This document shows positions 7,709-15,365 of a stretch of DNA of 15,444 nucleotides, piece after piece. Each line of letters starts with the position of its first letter. Position 1 is the stretch's first letter. This DNA comes from an uncultured Prevotella sp. (GTDB lineage: Bacteria; Bacteroidota; Bacteroidia; Bacteroidales; Bacteroidaceae). A program made the translations under genes and the position numbers. Location: NCBI GenBank assembly GCA_934219025.1, contig CAKQDG010000052.1, forward strand, positions 1-15,444. Direction: 5' to 3'. Under the pieces are notes generated by a model. It did not search any database and was not told where the DNA came from. It worked only from the letters and a program-made list of their open reading frames with translations.

Positions 7709-7755
7709 ATTGGGAAAGACGAAACAAGCTGCAAATGCAATAACCGACATATTTA

Positions 7756-9780
7756 GTGAACAAAATCATACGAAAACATATAGCCATACTGCTGACAAGC
7801 CTATACACAATTTCTTGCATGTGGTCTTGTAGCAACACGCCGGCAACAAGTGTCGGCGAAGACGACGCGACACGCATAGCAAAGCTGACCGCGATTGACG
7901 ACTCAATAAACACGATGGCAGGAAACATCAAAAACGCGACAGCAGCAGAAATGAGCAAAGCAAAAGATGAAACGGAATGGTGTGAATATGCAGTAAGGCT
8001 CGCCAGAATATACTACAAAAGCGACCAGCCTGACTCCATGATGAAATACATCAGCGCGGTGAGAAAAAAAATGAAGCACAAGCCGACAACGCCTCGCATC
8101 AACAATATCACAGGGCTTGCCGACGAGTGTGAGGCTGGATGGAAACAGCTGACGCAAAGAGGAGTGGACAAAGTGATAAGCTTGCACAAAAGCGCATACA
8201 GCAAAATTCTGGACAGCGACAACAAAAGCAGCATCTCTGACATAACGGCAAACATCGCCGACTGCTACTATATGAAAAACGACATGCCAAAGGCGGCTGC
8301 CTATTACAGGCGGGCTCTTTTTCTGGTAGACTCCCTGCAACTGCCGGAAAAAAAGAATATCACACTGTATATGGGGTTGGCAAGGATATACGAAAGCCTG
8401 GGCGACCTGTCGGAGGCTGAACGCTTCTACAAGATGAGCGAGAAATACCTGAACAAAATGCAGTCTAACATGCAGACGTATTTTCTGAACAGCCTCGGAA
8501 GTTATTACTACAAGACAAAGCAGTTCGAGAAGTCGCTGTCTTATTTCAAGCGCATGGAACGATACGTGGGGAAAAAGGAAGGAGACAGCGGCTTCGATAT
8601 GGCTCTCTGCAAGATTAATATGGCCGACGTGTATCTGAACCTCGGAAATATTGGAAAAGCAGAAAAATACATTGACGCAGCAGAACCTTTCTTCAGGAAT
8701 AACGCAATAGGAGTGGGAATACACTATGCCAACTCAATAAGGATGGGAATACTGCTGAAAAAGAAAAAATATGGCGAGATTAAAAAGATACTCAGCAACG
8801 AGCATGTAACCGGATACATAGAATATCCGATACAGAAAATCAGAAACTCGTATCTTAGGGATTACTACATGGCAACCGGCAATCCGGAAGCGGCACTGAA
8901 AAACAAAATGGACGAAGACCTGGCCGACGACTCCATCGCCAGGAGCAACTCTTACATGAGGGCCTCGGAAATAATACAGCGCTTTACAGAAGACACGCTG
9001 GCTCTGCATCACAAAATCTCATTGTCTGAAAAGAATATCAAAGTACAGAAAGACCAGGAAGTGATTATCCTGTTGCTGGCAAGCATCATAATCCTGTTGC
9101 TCATATTCACTGCATGGTGGATGTATGCAAGAAAGAAGCAGGTGTCGGGACAGATGGAAAGATTCTTGCTCAGACTTGAAAACACAAGAAACAGAATATC
9201 GCCTCACTTCATCTTCAACGTGCTGAACAACCGCATATACACAGCCGGACAGAAAGAAAAAGACGACTTGATGGCTCTGGCACAACTGATAAGGAAATCG
9301 CTCGACATCAGCCGAAACACATTTATCTCGCTCGAAGAGGAACTGGAGTTCGTGAAGAAATACGTGGAGGTGCAAAGCTACGTGCTGCGCCCTGACTTTG
9401 AATTCAAACTCTCTGTGCCACAAGGCATCGAAGGCATTTTCATCCCGTCGATGTCAATACAGATTTTGGCTGAAAATGCTATCAAGCACGGACTGAAAGG
9501 GCTGGAGCGCAAACAGTCTCTCTGCATCTCTATCACAAGGAACAGCTCGGAAACAATAATCACCGTGGAAGATAACGGCAGAGGATTCGACTGCACAAAA
9601 GGCTCCGGAAACGGACTGGGCATGAACATAATACGCCAAACAATAGCTGCCGTGAACAAAAGAAGCAAAAAAGGGAAAATGGATATGGACATCATCAACA
9701 CCCACGACAACAATGGCAATATAACGGGATGTAAAGTTACGATAACCATTACCGGGAAAATCAATATCAACAATATCTGA
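7756..9780 (+). CDS. TPR-domain sensor histidine kinase (LytS/His_kinase type)
   Basis: Membrane sensor kinase of 674 residues. An N-terminal hydrophobic signal (about 8-20) is followed by Cys21 and Cys25. Neither has a textbook lipobox, so a lipid anchor is possible but unproven. An extracytoplasmic region (about 40-410) is built of TPR-like helix pairs, such as MPKAAAYYRRALFLVDSL, LSEAERFYKMSEKYL and FEKSLSYFKRMERYV. A coiled linker leads to one TM helix (about 435-457). The cytoplasmic part is a His_kinase domain with the phospho-acceptor in RISPHFIFNVLNN (His484). The ATPase follows with ILAENAIKHGL (Asn574), VEDNGRGF and GSGNGLGMNIIRQ. GTG 7756 is the only start that keeps the signal sequence, because a TAA lies in frame at 7741. 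The response regulator begins 35 bp downstream. Ligand unknown; TPR-type kinases of this layout are common in Bacteroidota. Confidence 0.93.
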   Translation: MNKIIRKHIAILLTSLYTISCMWSCSNTPATSVGEDDATRIAKLTAIDDSINTMAGNIKNATAAEMSKAKDETEWCEYAVRLARIYYKSDQPDSMMKYISAVRKKMKHKPTTPRINNITGLADECEAGWKQLTQRGVDKVISLHKSAYSKILDSDNKSSISDITANIADCYYMKNDMPKAAAYYRRALFLVDSLQLPEKKNITLYMGLARIYESLGDLSEAERFYKMSEKYLNKMQSNMQTYFLNSLGSYYYKTKQFEKSLSYFKRMERYVGKKEGDSGFDMALCKINMADVYLNLGNIGKAEKYIDAAEPFFRNNAIGVGIHYANSIRMGILLKKKKYGEIKKILSNEHVTGYIEYPIQKIRNSYLRDYYMATGNPEAALKNKMDEDLADDSIARSNSYMRASEIIQRFTEDTLALHHKISLSEKNIKVQKDQEVIILLLASIIILLLIFTAWWMYARKKQVSGQMERFLLRLENTRNRISPHFIFNVLNNRIYTAGQKEKDDLMALAQLIRKSLDISRNTFISLEEELEFVKKYVEVQSYVLRPDFEFKLSVPQGIEGIFIPSMSIQILAENAIKHGLKGLERKQSLCISITRNSSETIITVEDNGRGFDCTKGSGNGLGMNIIRQTIAAVNKRSKKGKMDMDIINTHDNNGNITGCKVTITITGKININNI

Positions 9781-9815
9781 TTCCTTTGTTTGGAAAAAAC
9801 TGACAGGGAAAGCAT

Positions 9816-10562
9816 ATGAATATGAAAGCAATAATAATCGACGACGAACTGAAAGCAATAAACGACCTTACTGAAAAGTTGGCTTCGTTTACCGATATGG
9901 AAATCATGGCAACGGCAACTAATGCCGGAGTCGGACTTAAACTGGTGGAAGACAACTTGCCGGATATCCTGTTTCTGGATGTAGAAATGCCGGAAATGAC
10001 AGGCATCGAGTTTCTGAAGGAAATGCAAAAGAGGAATATATGGTGTCATGTAGTAGTTACCACGTCTTACAGCATATATATGTTGCCGGCATTCAGGAAC
10101 GACGCTTACGACTTTCTTACCAAGCCTATAAATGAGAAGGAACTCGAAAGCGTGATTATGCGAATCAGGAAGGATATAAAGAATCCACTCAAAAACAATG
10201 CGGAAAGCCAGCAGGCCAAGAGCGGATTCTTGTTGTGTTATACCAATTCCGAGGATTTCCAACTGGTAAACATTTCAACAATCGGGCTGTTCAAGTATAA
10301 CAGCGAAAACAGGTCTTGGGAAGTTGTTATAGCCAATCAGAAACAGCCAGTGAAACTAAAAAGGGATGTTACGAACAAGGATTTGCTCTCACTCGACAAC
10401 AGATTCCTGCAAGTAAACCAGAAATTCATAGTAAACATCAACTGTCTGCTGAAAGTGCGCGACAACAGATGCATATTCAATCCGCCTTTCGAAGATATCG
10501 ACTACGTGAAAGTGGGACGACTCTTCAGAAGAAGACTCGTGGATAGATTCATATCTTTCTAA
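9816..10562 (+). CDS. LytTR-family response regulator
   Basis: Cytoplasmic DNA-binding regulator, almost certainly the partner of the adjacent TPR kinase. Residues 1-120 form a receiver domain. The acidic pair is Asp9-Asp10, the phospho-acceptor is Asp55 in FLDVEMPEMTG, the switch Thr lies in VVVTTSYSIYML (about Thr83), and Lys103 is in FLTKPI. A linker leads to a LytTR DNA-binding domain (about 137-248) with LVNISTIGLFKY and FLQVNQKFIVNINCLLKV. The family's usual His-Arg-Ser before the Val-Asn is replaced by Asn-Gln-Lys, which is a moderate divergence. The length of 248 is typical. I start at ATG 9816; ATG 9822 is also possible. The gene ends 17 bp from the convergent Crp-family gene, with only a weak A/T-rich inverted repeat between them. 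Confidence 0.94.
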   Translation: MNMKAIIIDDELKAINDLTEKLASFTDMEIMATATNAGVGLKLVEDNLPDILFLDVEMPEMTGIEFLKEMQKRNIWCHVVVTTSYSIYMLPAFRNDAYDFLTKPINEKELESVIMRIRKDIKNPLKNNAESQQAKSGFLLCYTNSEDFQLVNISTIGLFKYNSENRSWEVVIANQKQPVKLKRDVTNKDLLSLDNRFLQVNQKFIVNINCLLKVRDNRCIFNPPFEDIDYVKVGRLFRRRLVDRFISF

Positions 10563-10577
10563 AAAAAAAGAAAATAT
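10551..10577. terminator. Weak A/T-rich inverted repeat between convergent genes
   Basis: ATATCTTTCT (10551-10560) and AGAAAATAT (10569-10577) are complementary with one bulge around an A-run. On the minus strand the loop becomes a T9 tract just after the Crp-family stop. It could serve both converging transcripts, but the stem is A/T-rich and overlaps the end of the LytTR gene. Confidence 0.3.
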
Positions 10578-10579
10578 AA

Positions 10580-11251
10580 TTACGACAGCCTTTCGAGAGC
10601 CGGAATCACAAACATCTTTTTCTTTTGCTCTATTAGTCCCTCGCGGTGCATCGCTTTAAGCTCACGTGAAACATTAAGCCGGCTTTCGCCTATCTCATGC
10701 CCCAAACGCACCATGCCGATATTTACCACCTTGCGACCGGCAGGACGCACACAACGGTTCTTTACAAAACTGAATATCTTTTGACGGATACCCGATGGAG
10801 ATACTTCACAGGTGATTCGCTGCAGCTTCTGTGTCGTCGTGCAAAGAAGGTTCAACACATTGAGACGGAACACTTCCGAGTTGGAAGTAAGCGAAATCAC
10901 ATCCCTTTTATCCAGCCTCAACAAACTGCATTTACTCACAGATTTAAAGGTGCGGGAATAACGCTGCGTCAGACCGAACAGGCGCTCAGGCTGCAACACA
11001 CACGGCACCGAAAGATATTCTGTTATGGAGTATCCCTTGTCAGCCGAAAAAATCTCAGAAGTAAGTTCTCCGTTTACCACAAACACAAGTTTCTGGGCAA
11101 GTTCCCCCTCGCCAACAATAATCTTCCCCTCGTCTACCTTTGAAAAATCAAAAGGCAGATGAGAAATGAGTTCGTCAAATTCCGCTCCGCTCATTCCCTG
11201 GAACAAGGGAAGACGAGACAACAGCGAATAAGAATTAAATTCAATATTCAT
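10580..11251 (-). CDS. Crp/Fnr-family transcriptional regulator
   Basis: Predicted DNA-binding regulator of 223 residues. The N-terminal part (about 14-125) has the cyclic-nucleotide-binding jelly-roll pattern, seen in LPLFQGMSGAEFDELI, KIIVGEGELAQKLVFVVNGEL and the following strands. A dimerization helix spans about 125-145. The C-terminal winged helix (about 175-220) contains VRLGHEIGESRLNVSREL, which resembles the Crp recognition-helix motif, and LIEQKKKMFVI. There is no Fnr-type cysteine cluster near the N-terminus, so an iron-sulfur oxygen sensor is unlikely. The canonical cAMP-contact motif is not evident, so the effector is unknown. It is the last gene of the minus-strand run, 58 bp after apbE with no clear promoter between them, so it is probably co-transcribed with apbE. 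Confidence 0.9.
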   Translation of the reverse strand: MNIEFNSYSLLSRLPLFQGMSGAEFDELISHLPFDFSKVDEGKIIVGEGELAQKLVFVVNGELTSEIFSADKGYSITEYLSVPCVLQPERLFGLTQRYSRTFKSVSKCSLLRLDKRDVISLTSNSEVFRLNVLNLLCTTTQKLQRITCEVSPSGIRQKIFSFVKNRCVRPAGRKVVNIGMVRLGHEIGESRLNVSRELKAMHREGLIEQKKKMFVIPALERLS

Positions 11252-11309
11252 ATTCTTGCGCTTTTTTCAAAAGGAGAACACCATCAAAGTCAGACTGGCA
11301 TAAAAGCAA

Positions 11310-12326
11310 TTACTCCAGATATTTGCCTTTCATCGACGGAGAAAACCACACGGCGTTCTTGCCATTCTTGTCGGAACAAATAAAATATGCCATCAGCTCC
11401 GGGTGCCGGCGAAGCACTTGCTTTGCCTTGTCAAGTCCCATAACCATAAACGATGTGGCATAGGCATCGGCAGTGGCACAATTATCAGCAAGCACCGTAG
11501 CCGAAAGGATATTGTGCTGAACCGGCATACCAGTCTTGGGGTCAATGGTATGTGCATACTTCTTGCCGTTCTTATAATAGAAATTGCGGTAGTTGCCACT
11601 TGTTGCCATAGCCTTGTTAGTTACATTCAGCACGGTCTGCAATTCTTCGTTCACACTGAGAGAATCGTCTGAAGGCTTGGTGACTCCGATTTTCCAGGGC
11701 ATTCTCTGGTCATTCACACCACATGTAACAATTTCGCCACCAATCTCAACCATATAATTCTTTATGCCCTTCTCCTGCAAGAAACGCGCCACCACATCAC
11801 AACCGAATCCCTTGGCTATAGCACTGCAGTCAAGCATCGTGTCTGGATTTTTCTTCACTATCCTTCCCTTTACAAGGGATACTTTATGAAAGCCTACAAT
11901 AGCGCGGAGGCTGTCAAGCTGAGTGGCATCAGGCATATTGCCTGTTTTGAAGCCAAAGCCCCAAGCGTTTACCATGGGGGCAACGGTTATGTCAAAGGCT
12001 CCACCTGTTTCTGAGGAAATATGCTCGGCAAGATTAAACACCTCGGCAAACATATCATTCACCACAATGTTTTCATTGCGGTTCACCCTTGATATTACAG
12101 ACGATGGGTTAAACGTAGACAATGAATTGTCCACCTTTTTTAACTCTGCCTCTATATCTTTTTGTAAATCCTTGTCGCTCTGATATGTTATGTTATATAC
12201 TGTGCCAAAAACAAAACCCGTGTTCTTCTGAAACGGAACATTGCGCTGCTTCGATACATACAAAGCCAATCCTATAACAACCACTGACAAAAGTGCCAGC
12301 TTTATATATCTTCCCTTGTTTCCCAT
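11310..12326 (-). CDS. apbE: FAD:protein FMN transferase (ApbE family)
   Basis: Attaches FMN covalently to threonine or serine of extracytoplasmic target proteins, such as NqrC/RnfG-type subunits, using FAD and magnesium. The 338-residue protein starts with a membrane anchor or uncleaved signal (about 8-24); no lipobox cysteine is present, so it should be inner-membrane tethered and face the periplasm. Family landmarks in order are FDITVAPMVNAWGF (111-124), DCSAIAKGFGCD (166-177), EIGGEI (194-199), AMATSGNYRNF, HTIDPKTGMPV (259-269) and the metal site TADAYAT (Asp287, Thr291). It lies 11 bp after the DUF6048 gene and 58 bp before the Crp-family gene, all on the minus strand. No flavinylation target is encoded in the window, so the substrate must lie elsewhere. 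Confidence 0.95.
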   Translation of the reverse strand: MGNKGRYIKLALLSVVVIGLALYVSKQRNVPFQKNTGFVFGTVYNITYQSDKDLQKDIEAELKKVDNSLSTFNPSSVISRVNRNENIVVNDMFAEVFNLAEHISSETGGAFDITVAPMVNAWGFGFKTGNMPDATQLDSLRAIVGFHKVSLVKGRIVKKNPDTMLDCSAIAKGFGCDVVARFLQEKGIKNYMVEIGGEIVTCGVNDQRMPWKIGVTKPSDDSLSVNEELQTVLNVTNKAMATSGNYRNFYYKNGKKYAHTIDPKTGMPVQHNILSATVLADNCATADAYATSFMVMGLDKAKQVLRRHPELMAYFICSDKNGKNAVWFSPSMKGKYLE

Positions 12327-12337
12327 TATATTGTTTT

Positions 12338-13063
12338 TTAAATATCTATTGCTACATTAAATAAAGCCCCGAAGGCAGATGTTCCCGTTTTCCCATATCC
12401 CGGCACATACCACGACTTTCCAAGTTTGCCTTCATTTGCAGAAAGCCGCTGTTTGTATCTCAAGCTCCAACCGAGATGAACAGGACCCACGAGTTTCACA
12501 TCTACTCCAAGACCTGCCTCCAGCCAATGATAATTACACTTGACGCCTTCTGCTGCATACGGTGCCACATCTCCCCACACGGGATCTTGCACTCCGGGCG
12601 AATCCAAATCGTATTTGAAAGAAGTAAAGGCATATCTCACGCCAACAAGCAAGCGGTAAATGTCGTGCTTATTCTTTAAAACATTAAAATCAGCACCCAC
12701 TCGAAAATATGGAGCATTTGTCTTGTAAGACAGTTGTGTTGTTTGCTCTGTATGGTCTGCCTTGCCATAACCCACCTCAACTACAGGAAAATATTTATCC
12801 TTCAAGTTTAGATGAAGGGCTGCCTCATACTGACCATAGTCGCTTACCGCCATCATTACCGGACCTACTATATCGGCTGAAACCGAAAAGCCACGGAACA
12901 AAGAAACTGTATCTTTTTCTACTGTCCGCGCAGGACTCTTCCCCCTTTGCGCAACCACAGGCAAAGTAAACATAATGCACAACAGTGTGGACAACAAAAG
13001 AAGGCACGACCTACTGATTGCGGGGTGTGAAATATATATAGAAATGTTTTTTTGACGTATCAT
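12338..13063 (-). CDS. DUF6048 family protein (secreted, probable beta-rich envelope protein)
   Basis: Conserved Bacteroidota protein of unknown function, 241 residues. A signal peptide with a long N-region and the hydrophobic stretch LLLLSTLLCIMFTLPVVAQ ends near residue 38-39. The mature part has alternating aromatic and hydrophobic strands: SVSADIVGPVMMAVSDYGQY, YFPVVEVGYGKADH, YFRVGADFNVLKNKHDIYRL, LLVGVRYAFTSFKYD, NYHWLEAGLGVDVKL and HLGWSLRYKQRL. It ends FGALFNVAIDI, which resembles a small outer-membrane barrel. I recognise the family from conserved phrases such as KNKHD-YRL and SWYVPGYGK. Start ATG 13063 lies 53 bp inside the upstream DUF6452 gene; no later start keeps the signal peptide, so translational coupling is likely. 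apbE follows after 11 bp. Confidence 0.88.
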   Translation of the reverse strand: MIRQKNISIYISHPAISRSCLLLLSTLLCIMFTLPVVAQRGKSPARTVEKDTVSLFRGFSVSADIVGPVMMAVSDYGQYEAALHLNLKDKYFPVVEVGYGKADHTEQTTQLSYKTNAPYFRVGADFNVLKNKHDIYRLLVGVRYAFTSFKYDLDSPGVQDPVWGDVAPYAAEGVKCNYHWLEAGLGVDVKLVGPVHLGWSLRYKQRLSANEGKLGKSWYVPGYGKTGTSAFGALFNVAIDI

Positions 13064-13550
13064 AGGTTACTTCATGATTTACAACAGCCACAGAATCAAT
13101 GGCATAGTGTGTAGTTGAAACTCCTGTTATGTTATGAAAGAAAGATGCTGCACAGTCTGTAGATTCAAAATGCATGCGGTCTTCTTTTTTAACTATGATG
13201 GTATCAATAGATGAAACATCATCTGCTGATAGTTCCACGAAAAAGGAATCACACGGATGGGCATTGCTTATCGGCAAAGAGAACTGCGTGATGTTCGTAT
13301 CCTTGTTTATTAAAACCGAATCGCTGCCATCCGTACGGTTTGTAGATATCGTGCAAGTGAGTTTTAATGTATCTACCTTCCCGTCTGGTGTGCGCAGGGA
13401 ATAATTGGTATAAACCCTATTGTTCATCGTACAATCTATTGAAGAACATGCAGCAAGCGAGAATACAAAAAGTATAAAGGCTGACGCACAACAAACTGTA
13501 CGCACCAAATGGGATTTATAAAGACTCACCTTGTATATCATATTGTCCAT
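13011..13550 (-). CDS. DUF6452-like lipoprotein
   Basis: Small predicted lipoprotein of 179 residues and unknown function. A hydrophobic leader (about 18-33) ends in the lipobox LAAC with Cys35 as the acylated residue, so the mature protein should be membrane-anchored in the envelope. The mature part is polar and strand-rich, with several cysteines (Cys40, Cys66 and others), and repeats short Asp/Ser/Thr-rich strands such as SSIDTIIVKKEDRMHFES. Its position directly before DUF6048 with overlapping ends matches the pairing I recall for DUF6452 in Bacteroidales; the family name is less certain than for DUF6048. ATG 13550 is used here, and ATG 13541 is an alternative. The glycosyltransferase gene lies 33 bp upstream, and I see no full promoter between them. 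Confidence 0.75.
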   Translation of the reverse strand: MDNMIYKVSLYKSHLVRTVCCASAFILFVFSLAACSSIDCTMNNRVYTNYSLRTPDGKVDTLKLTCTISTNRTDGSDSVLINKDTNITQFSLPISNAHPCDSFFVELSADDVSSIDTIIVKKEDRMHFESTDCAASFFHNITGVSTTHYAIDSVAVVNHEVTYDTSKKHFYIYFTPRNQ

Positions 13551-13583
13551 TTCATTTAAATTTACATAGAATCGAATGTTCTA

Positions 13584-14543
13584 TCAAATTTCCTGTTCTA
13601 TCTGATAGTCATTCCTGTTTGACGAGCTCCGGCTTATCAAATCCCCGAGGAAACCGGCAAGAAACAACTGTGTGCCGATCATCATCATTGTCAAGGATAT
13701 ATAGAAATATGGAGAATCCGTTACCAGGCGTTGCTGTATCCCGTTTGCAAGACACCAAAGCTTGTCTGCTCCAAGACAGAAAGCAGAAACAAAGCCGATA
13801 AAAAACATTAAAGTGCCAAGGAAACCGAACACGTGCATTGGCTTACGACCGAAGCTGCTGAGGAACCACAACGTTATCAAGTCAAGATATCCGTTGAAAA
13901 AGCGGTTCCATCCCATAAACTTCGACTTGCCAAACTTGCGGGCCTGATGATGCACAGGTTTCTCTCCTATCTTGTCGAATCCAGCATTTTTGGCAAGATA
14001 TGGTATATATCGGTGCATTTCGCCATACACCTCGATATTCTTTACCACATCACGGCGATAAGCCTTCAGTCCGCAATTGAAGTCATGCAAGTTGTGAATA
14101 CCGCTCACCTTCCTTGCCGTTGCATTGAAAAGCTTTGTCGGTATCGTTTTCGACAAAGGGTCTCCTTGTTTTCGGTTCATCTTATAACCAGAAACAAGGT
14201 CGTAGCCGTCTTCCGTTATCATGCGGTAAAGCTCCGGTATCTCGTCCGGCGAGTCTTGCAAGTCAGCGTCCATTGTTATCACTACATCGCCCTGTGCCTT
14301 TTTGAAACCACAATAAAGAGCAGGACTCTTGCCGTAATTGCGGCGGAATTTTATTCCTTTAACTTCATTGTGCTTGGCACTAAGCTCCTGAATAACCTTC
14401 CAGGAATTGTCGGTAGAGCCGTCATTTACAAAAATGACTTCATATTTAAAGCCCTTACTGTTCATCACCCGTTCAATCCAAGCGTAAAGTTCGGGCAAAG
14501 ATTCTTCCTCATTGAAAAGAGGAATAACTACTGATATATCCAT
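13584..14543 (-). CDS. GT2 glycosyltransferase, DPM1/ArnC-like, membrane-anchored
   Basis: Predicted inner-membrane enzyme that transfers a sugar from a nucleotide donor to a polyprenyl phosphate or lipid acceptor. The 319-residue protein opens with the GT-A fold signature VVIPLFNEEESLPELY, then VNDGSTD (39-45) and RNYGKSPALYCGF. MDADLQDSPDEIPEL follows, whose Asp-Ala-Asp is the metal-binding DXD site. HDFNCGLKAY and the acceptor-loop motif QARKFGKSKF (200-209) come next. Two C-terminal hydrophobic helices (about 236-257 and 279-300) match the ArnC/GtrB/DPM1 architecture. ATG 14543 follows a repeat-rich spacer of 144 bp after the DUF4199 gene. The donor sugar (mannose, glucose or aminosugar) and the acceptor cannot be told from sequence. 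Confidence 0.92.
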   Translation of the reverse strand: MDISVVIPLFNEEESLPELYAWIERVMNSKGFKYEVIFVNDGSTDNSWKVIQELSAKHNEVKGIKFRRNYGKSPALYCGFKKAQGDVVITMDADLQDSPDEIPELYRMITEDGYDLVSGYKMNRKQGDPLSKTIPTKLFNATARKVSGIHNLHDFNCGLKAYRRDVVKNIEVYGEMHRYIPYLAKNAGFDKIGEKPVHHQARKFGKSKFMGWNRFFNGYLDLITLWFLSSFGRKPMHVFGFLGTLMFFIGFVSAFCLGADKLWCLANGIQQRLVTDSPYFYISLTMMMIGTQLFLAGFLGDLISRSSSNRNDYQIEQEI

Positions 14544-14575
14544 AGTAAATGTTTATCTCAAAATATTATAAAATC

Positions 14576-14667
14576 AAAACGTTATATCATCAAACCAAAA
14601 AGTCAAATCATCAAGCCAAAACGTTATATCATCAAATCAAGAAGTCAAATCATCAAATCAAAACGTT
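14576..14667. repeat. Alternating 21-bp repeats (42-bp period) between DUF4199 and GT2
   Basis: Two 42-bp units (14576-14617, 14618-14659) and a partial third (14660-14667) each consist of two related 21-bp halves. One half begins AAAACGTTATATCATCAAA and the other AAAAAGTCAAATCATCAAG, and both share ATCATCAA. Every frame on the transcribed minus strand meets TGA stops, so it is not coding. It fills most of the 144-bp spacer. A 3' UTR or spacer repeat, or a set of protein-binding sites, would fit; nothing here shows which. Confidence 0.85.
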
Positions 14668-14687
14668 CCCAGTGAATTTTCTATAAA

Positions 14688-15239
14688 TCAAACTTTCCGA
14701 ACTACGACAGCAACAGGCAAGCTTAGAATAAGACTTACCACTCCATTAACTGTAAGGAACTGGAAAGCTATTTCAACAGGTCTTACCTCGCCCATCGTGT
14801 TTTGCAATATGGCAATCAGTTGCTTGGCATCCATTCCATAAGAATCTTTCACAATGGCAGCATATTCTGGTGTTGAAAGCATCGTAACATATTGATTTAT
14901 CAGATACCCGTGGTCGAGAAATTGAAAATACACACATTGGGCAACGGCCATCAGAAGAGTTGCCTTAAAGCATGTCTGCACGGAATAAAGCAAAGCTCTA
15001 CCATAGGAAATTCGCCCGTAAAGCACTTTGTCGCGGAATTTTTTCATTCGCACCACAAGGACGCCCACTGATGCTATTGCCAAAGCTATAGCAACAAAAC
15101 TAAGCAGAGGCATCTGGAATTCTCCTACAAAACACAGGAAGCTTAATATCCACATACCCCCGATTATTGATCCGTCGATATTTGAATATGCAGTAAACAG
15201 ACTATAATCCTCGCCTGAAGTATTCATTCTATTATCCAT
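14688..15239 (-). CDS. DUF4199-like membrane protein
   Basis: Small integral membrane protein of unknown function, 183 residues from ATG 15239. Four hydrophobic segments are visible (about 22-39, 44-63, 84-105, 157-180). The polar, basic stretch VRMKKFRDKVLYGRISYGRAL between TM2 and TM3 and a soluble loop (about 107-156) match the DUF4199 pattern I know from Bacteroidota. Those proteins often precede a GT2 gene of the kind found here. I reject the TTG at 15260 because it overlaps the -7 box. ATG 15248 would leave almost no leader, so ATG 15239 (or 15227) is preferred. It is probably the first gene of the minus-strand unit running toward apbE and the Crp-family gene. Family assignment is moderate. 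Confidence 0.78.
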   Translation of the reverse strand: MDNRMNTSGEDYSLFTAYSNIDGSIIGGMWILSFLCFVGEFQMPLLSFVAIALAIASVGVLVVRMKKFRDKVLYGRISYGRALLYSVQTCFKATLLMAVAQCVYFQFLDHGYLINQYVTMLSTPEYAAIVKDSYGMDAKQLIAILQNTMGEVRPVEIAFQFLTVNGVVSLILSLPVAVVVRKV

Positions 15240-15256
15240 ATTAATCATATAACGGT

Positions 15257-15265
15257 GCAAAAGTA
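15257..15265 (-). promoter_or_regulatory. -7 promoter element for the DUF4199 gene
   Basis: On the minus strand TACTTTTGC matches TAnnTTTG followed by C, and would place the start site near 15251, about 12 nt before ATG 15239. No TTTG or TTG is found at the usual 19-21 bp upstream, so only half of the promoter is convincing. Confidence 0.5.
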
Positions 15266-15328
15266 CTTAAATTATATCATATATATATTGTCAGCAAGTA
15301 TATTTTTTTGATTTTTCGCATGAAAAAA

Positions 15329-15360
15329 TTTGCAGATAAGGGAAAAAGCATTACCTTTGC
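15329..15360 (+). promoter_or_regulatory. Bacteroidota-type promoter of the SRP RNA gene
   Basis: TTTG at 15329-15332, a 19-bp spacer, and TACCTTTG at 15352-15359 followed by C match the full Bacteroidota consensus. The expected start site is near 15366, just before the SRP RNA. Confidence 0.85.
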
Positions 15361-15365
15361 ACCCG

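Larger units (their letters stand above)
7008..7755. other. Long AT-rich intergenic region without a convincing gene
   Basis: About 750 bp separate the guaA terminator from the sensor kinase. The open frames here (for example 7220-7492, 90 codons) have no recognisable domain, start context or family resemblance. Visible structures are a paired palindromic repeat (7271-7320), a 26-bp imperfect palindrome at 7461-7486, and a hairpin with a T-run on the minus strand (7493-7516). There is also a 7-bp perfect inverted repeat at 7579-7601, and the kinase promoter near 7677-7707. The octanucleotide TCCGGAAT/A occurs at 7569 and again near 7626. A small RNA or a decayed gene is possible but not shown. 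Confidence 0.6.

Noticed and set aside
7635..7728. Direct repeat GACGAGACAAG / GACGAAACAAG around the kinase promoter
   Set aside because: Only 10 of 11 bases match, with 83 bp between copies in A-rich DNA; this is easily chance.
9378..10262. 294-codon minus-strand frame spanning the kinase/regulator junction
   Set aside because: Covers the ends of two well-supported plus-strand genes, and its product resembles no family.
14576..14667. CRISPR array
   Set aside because: The 21-bp units abut with no unique spacers, and no cas genes are present.
15240..15260. TTG start at 15260 for the DUF4199-like protein
   Set aside because: It overlaps the minus-strand -7 element and would lie before the transcription start.
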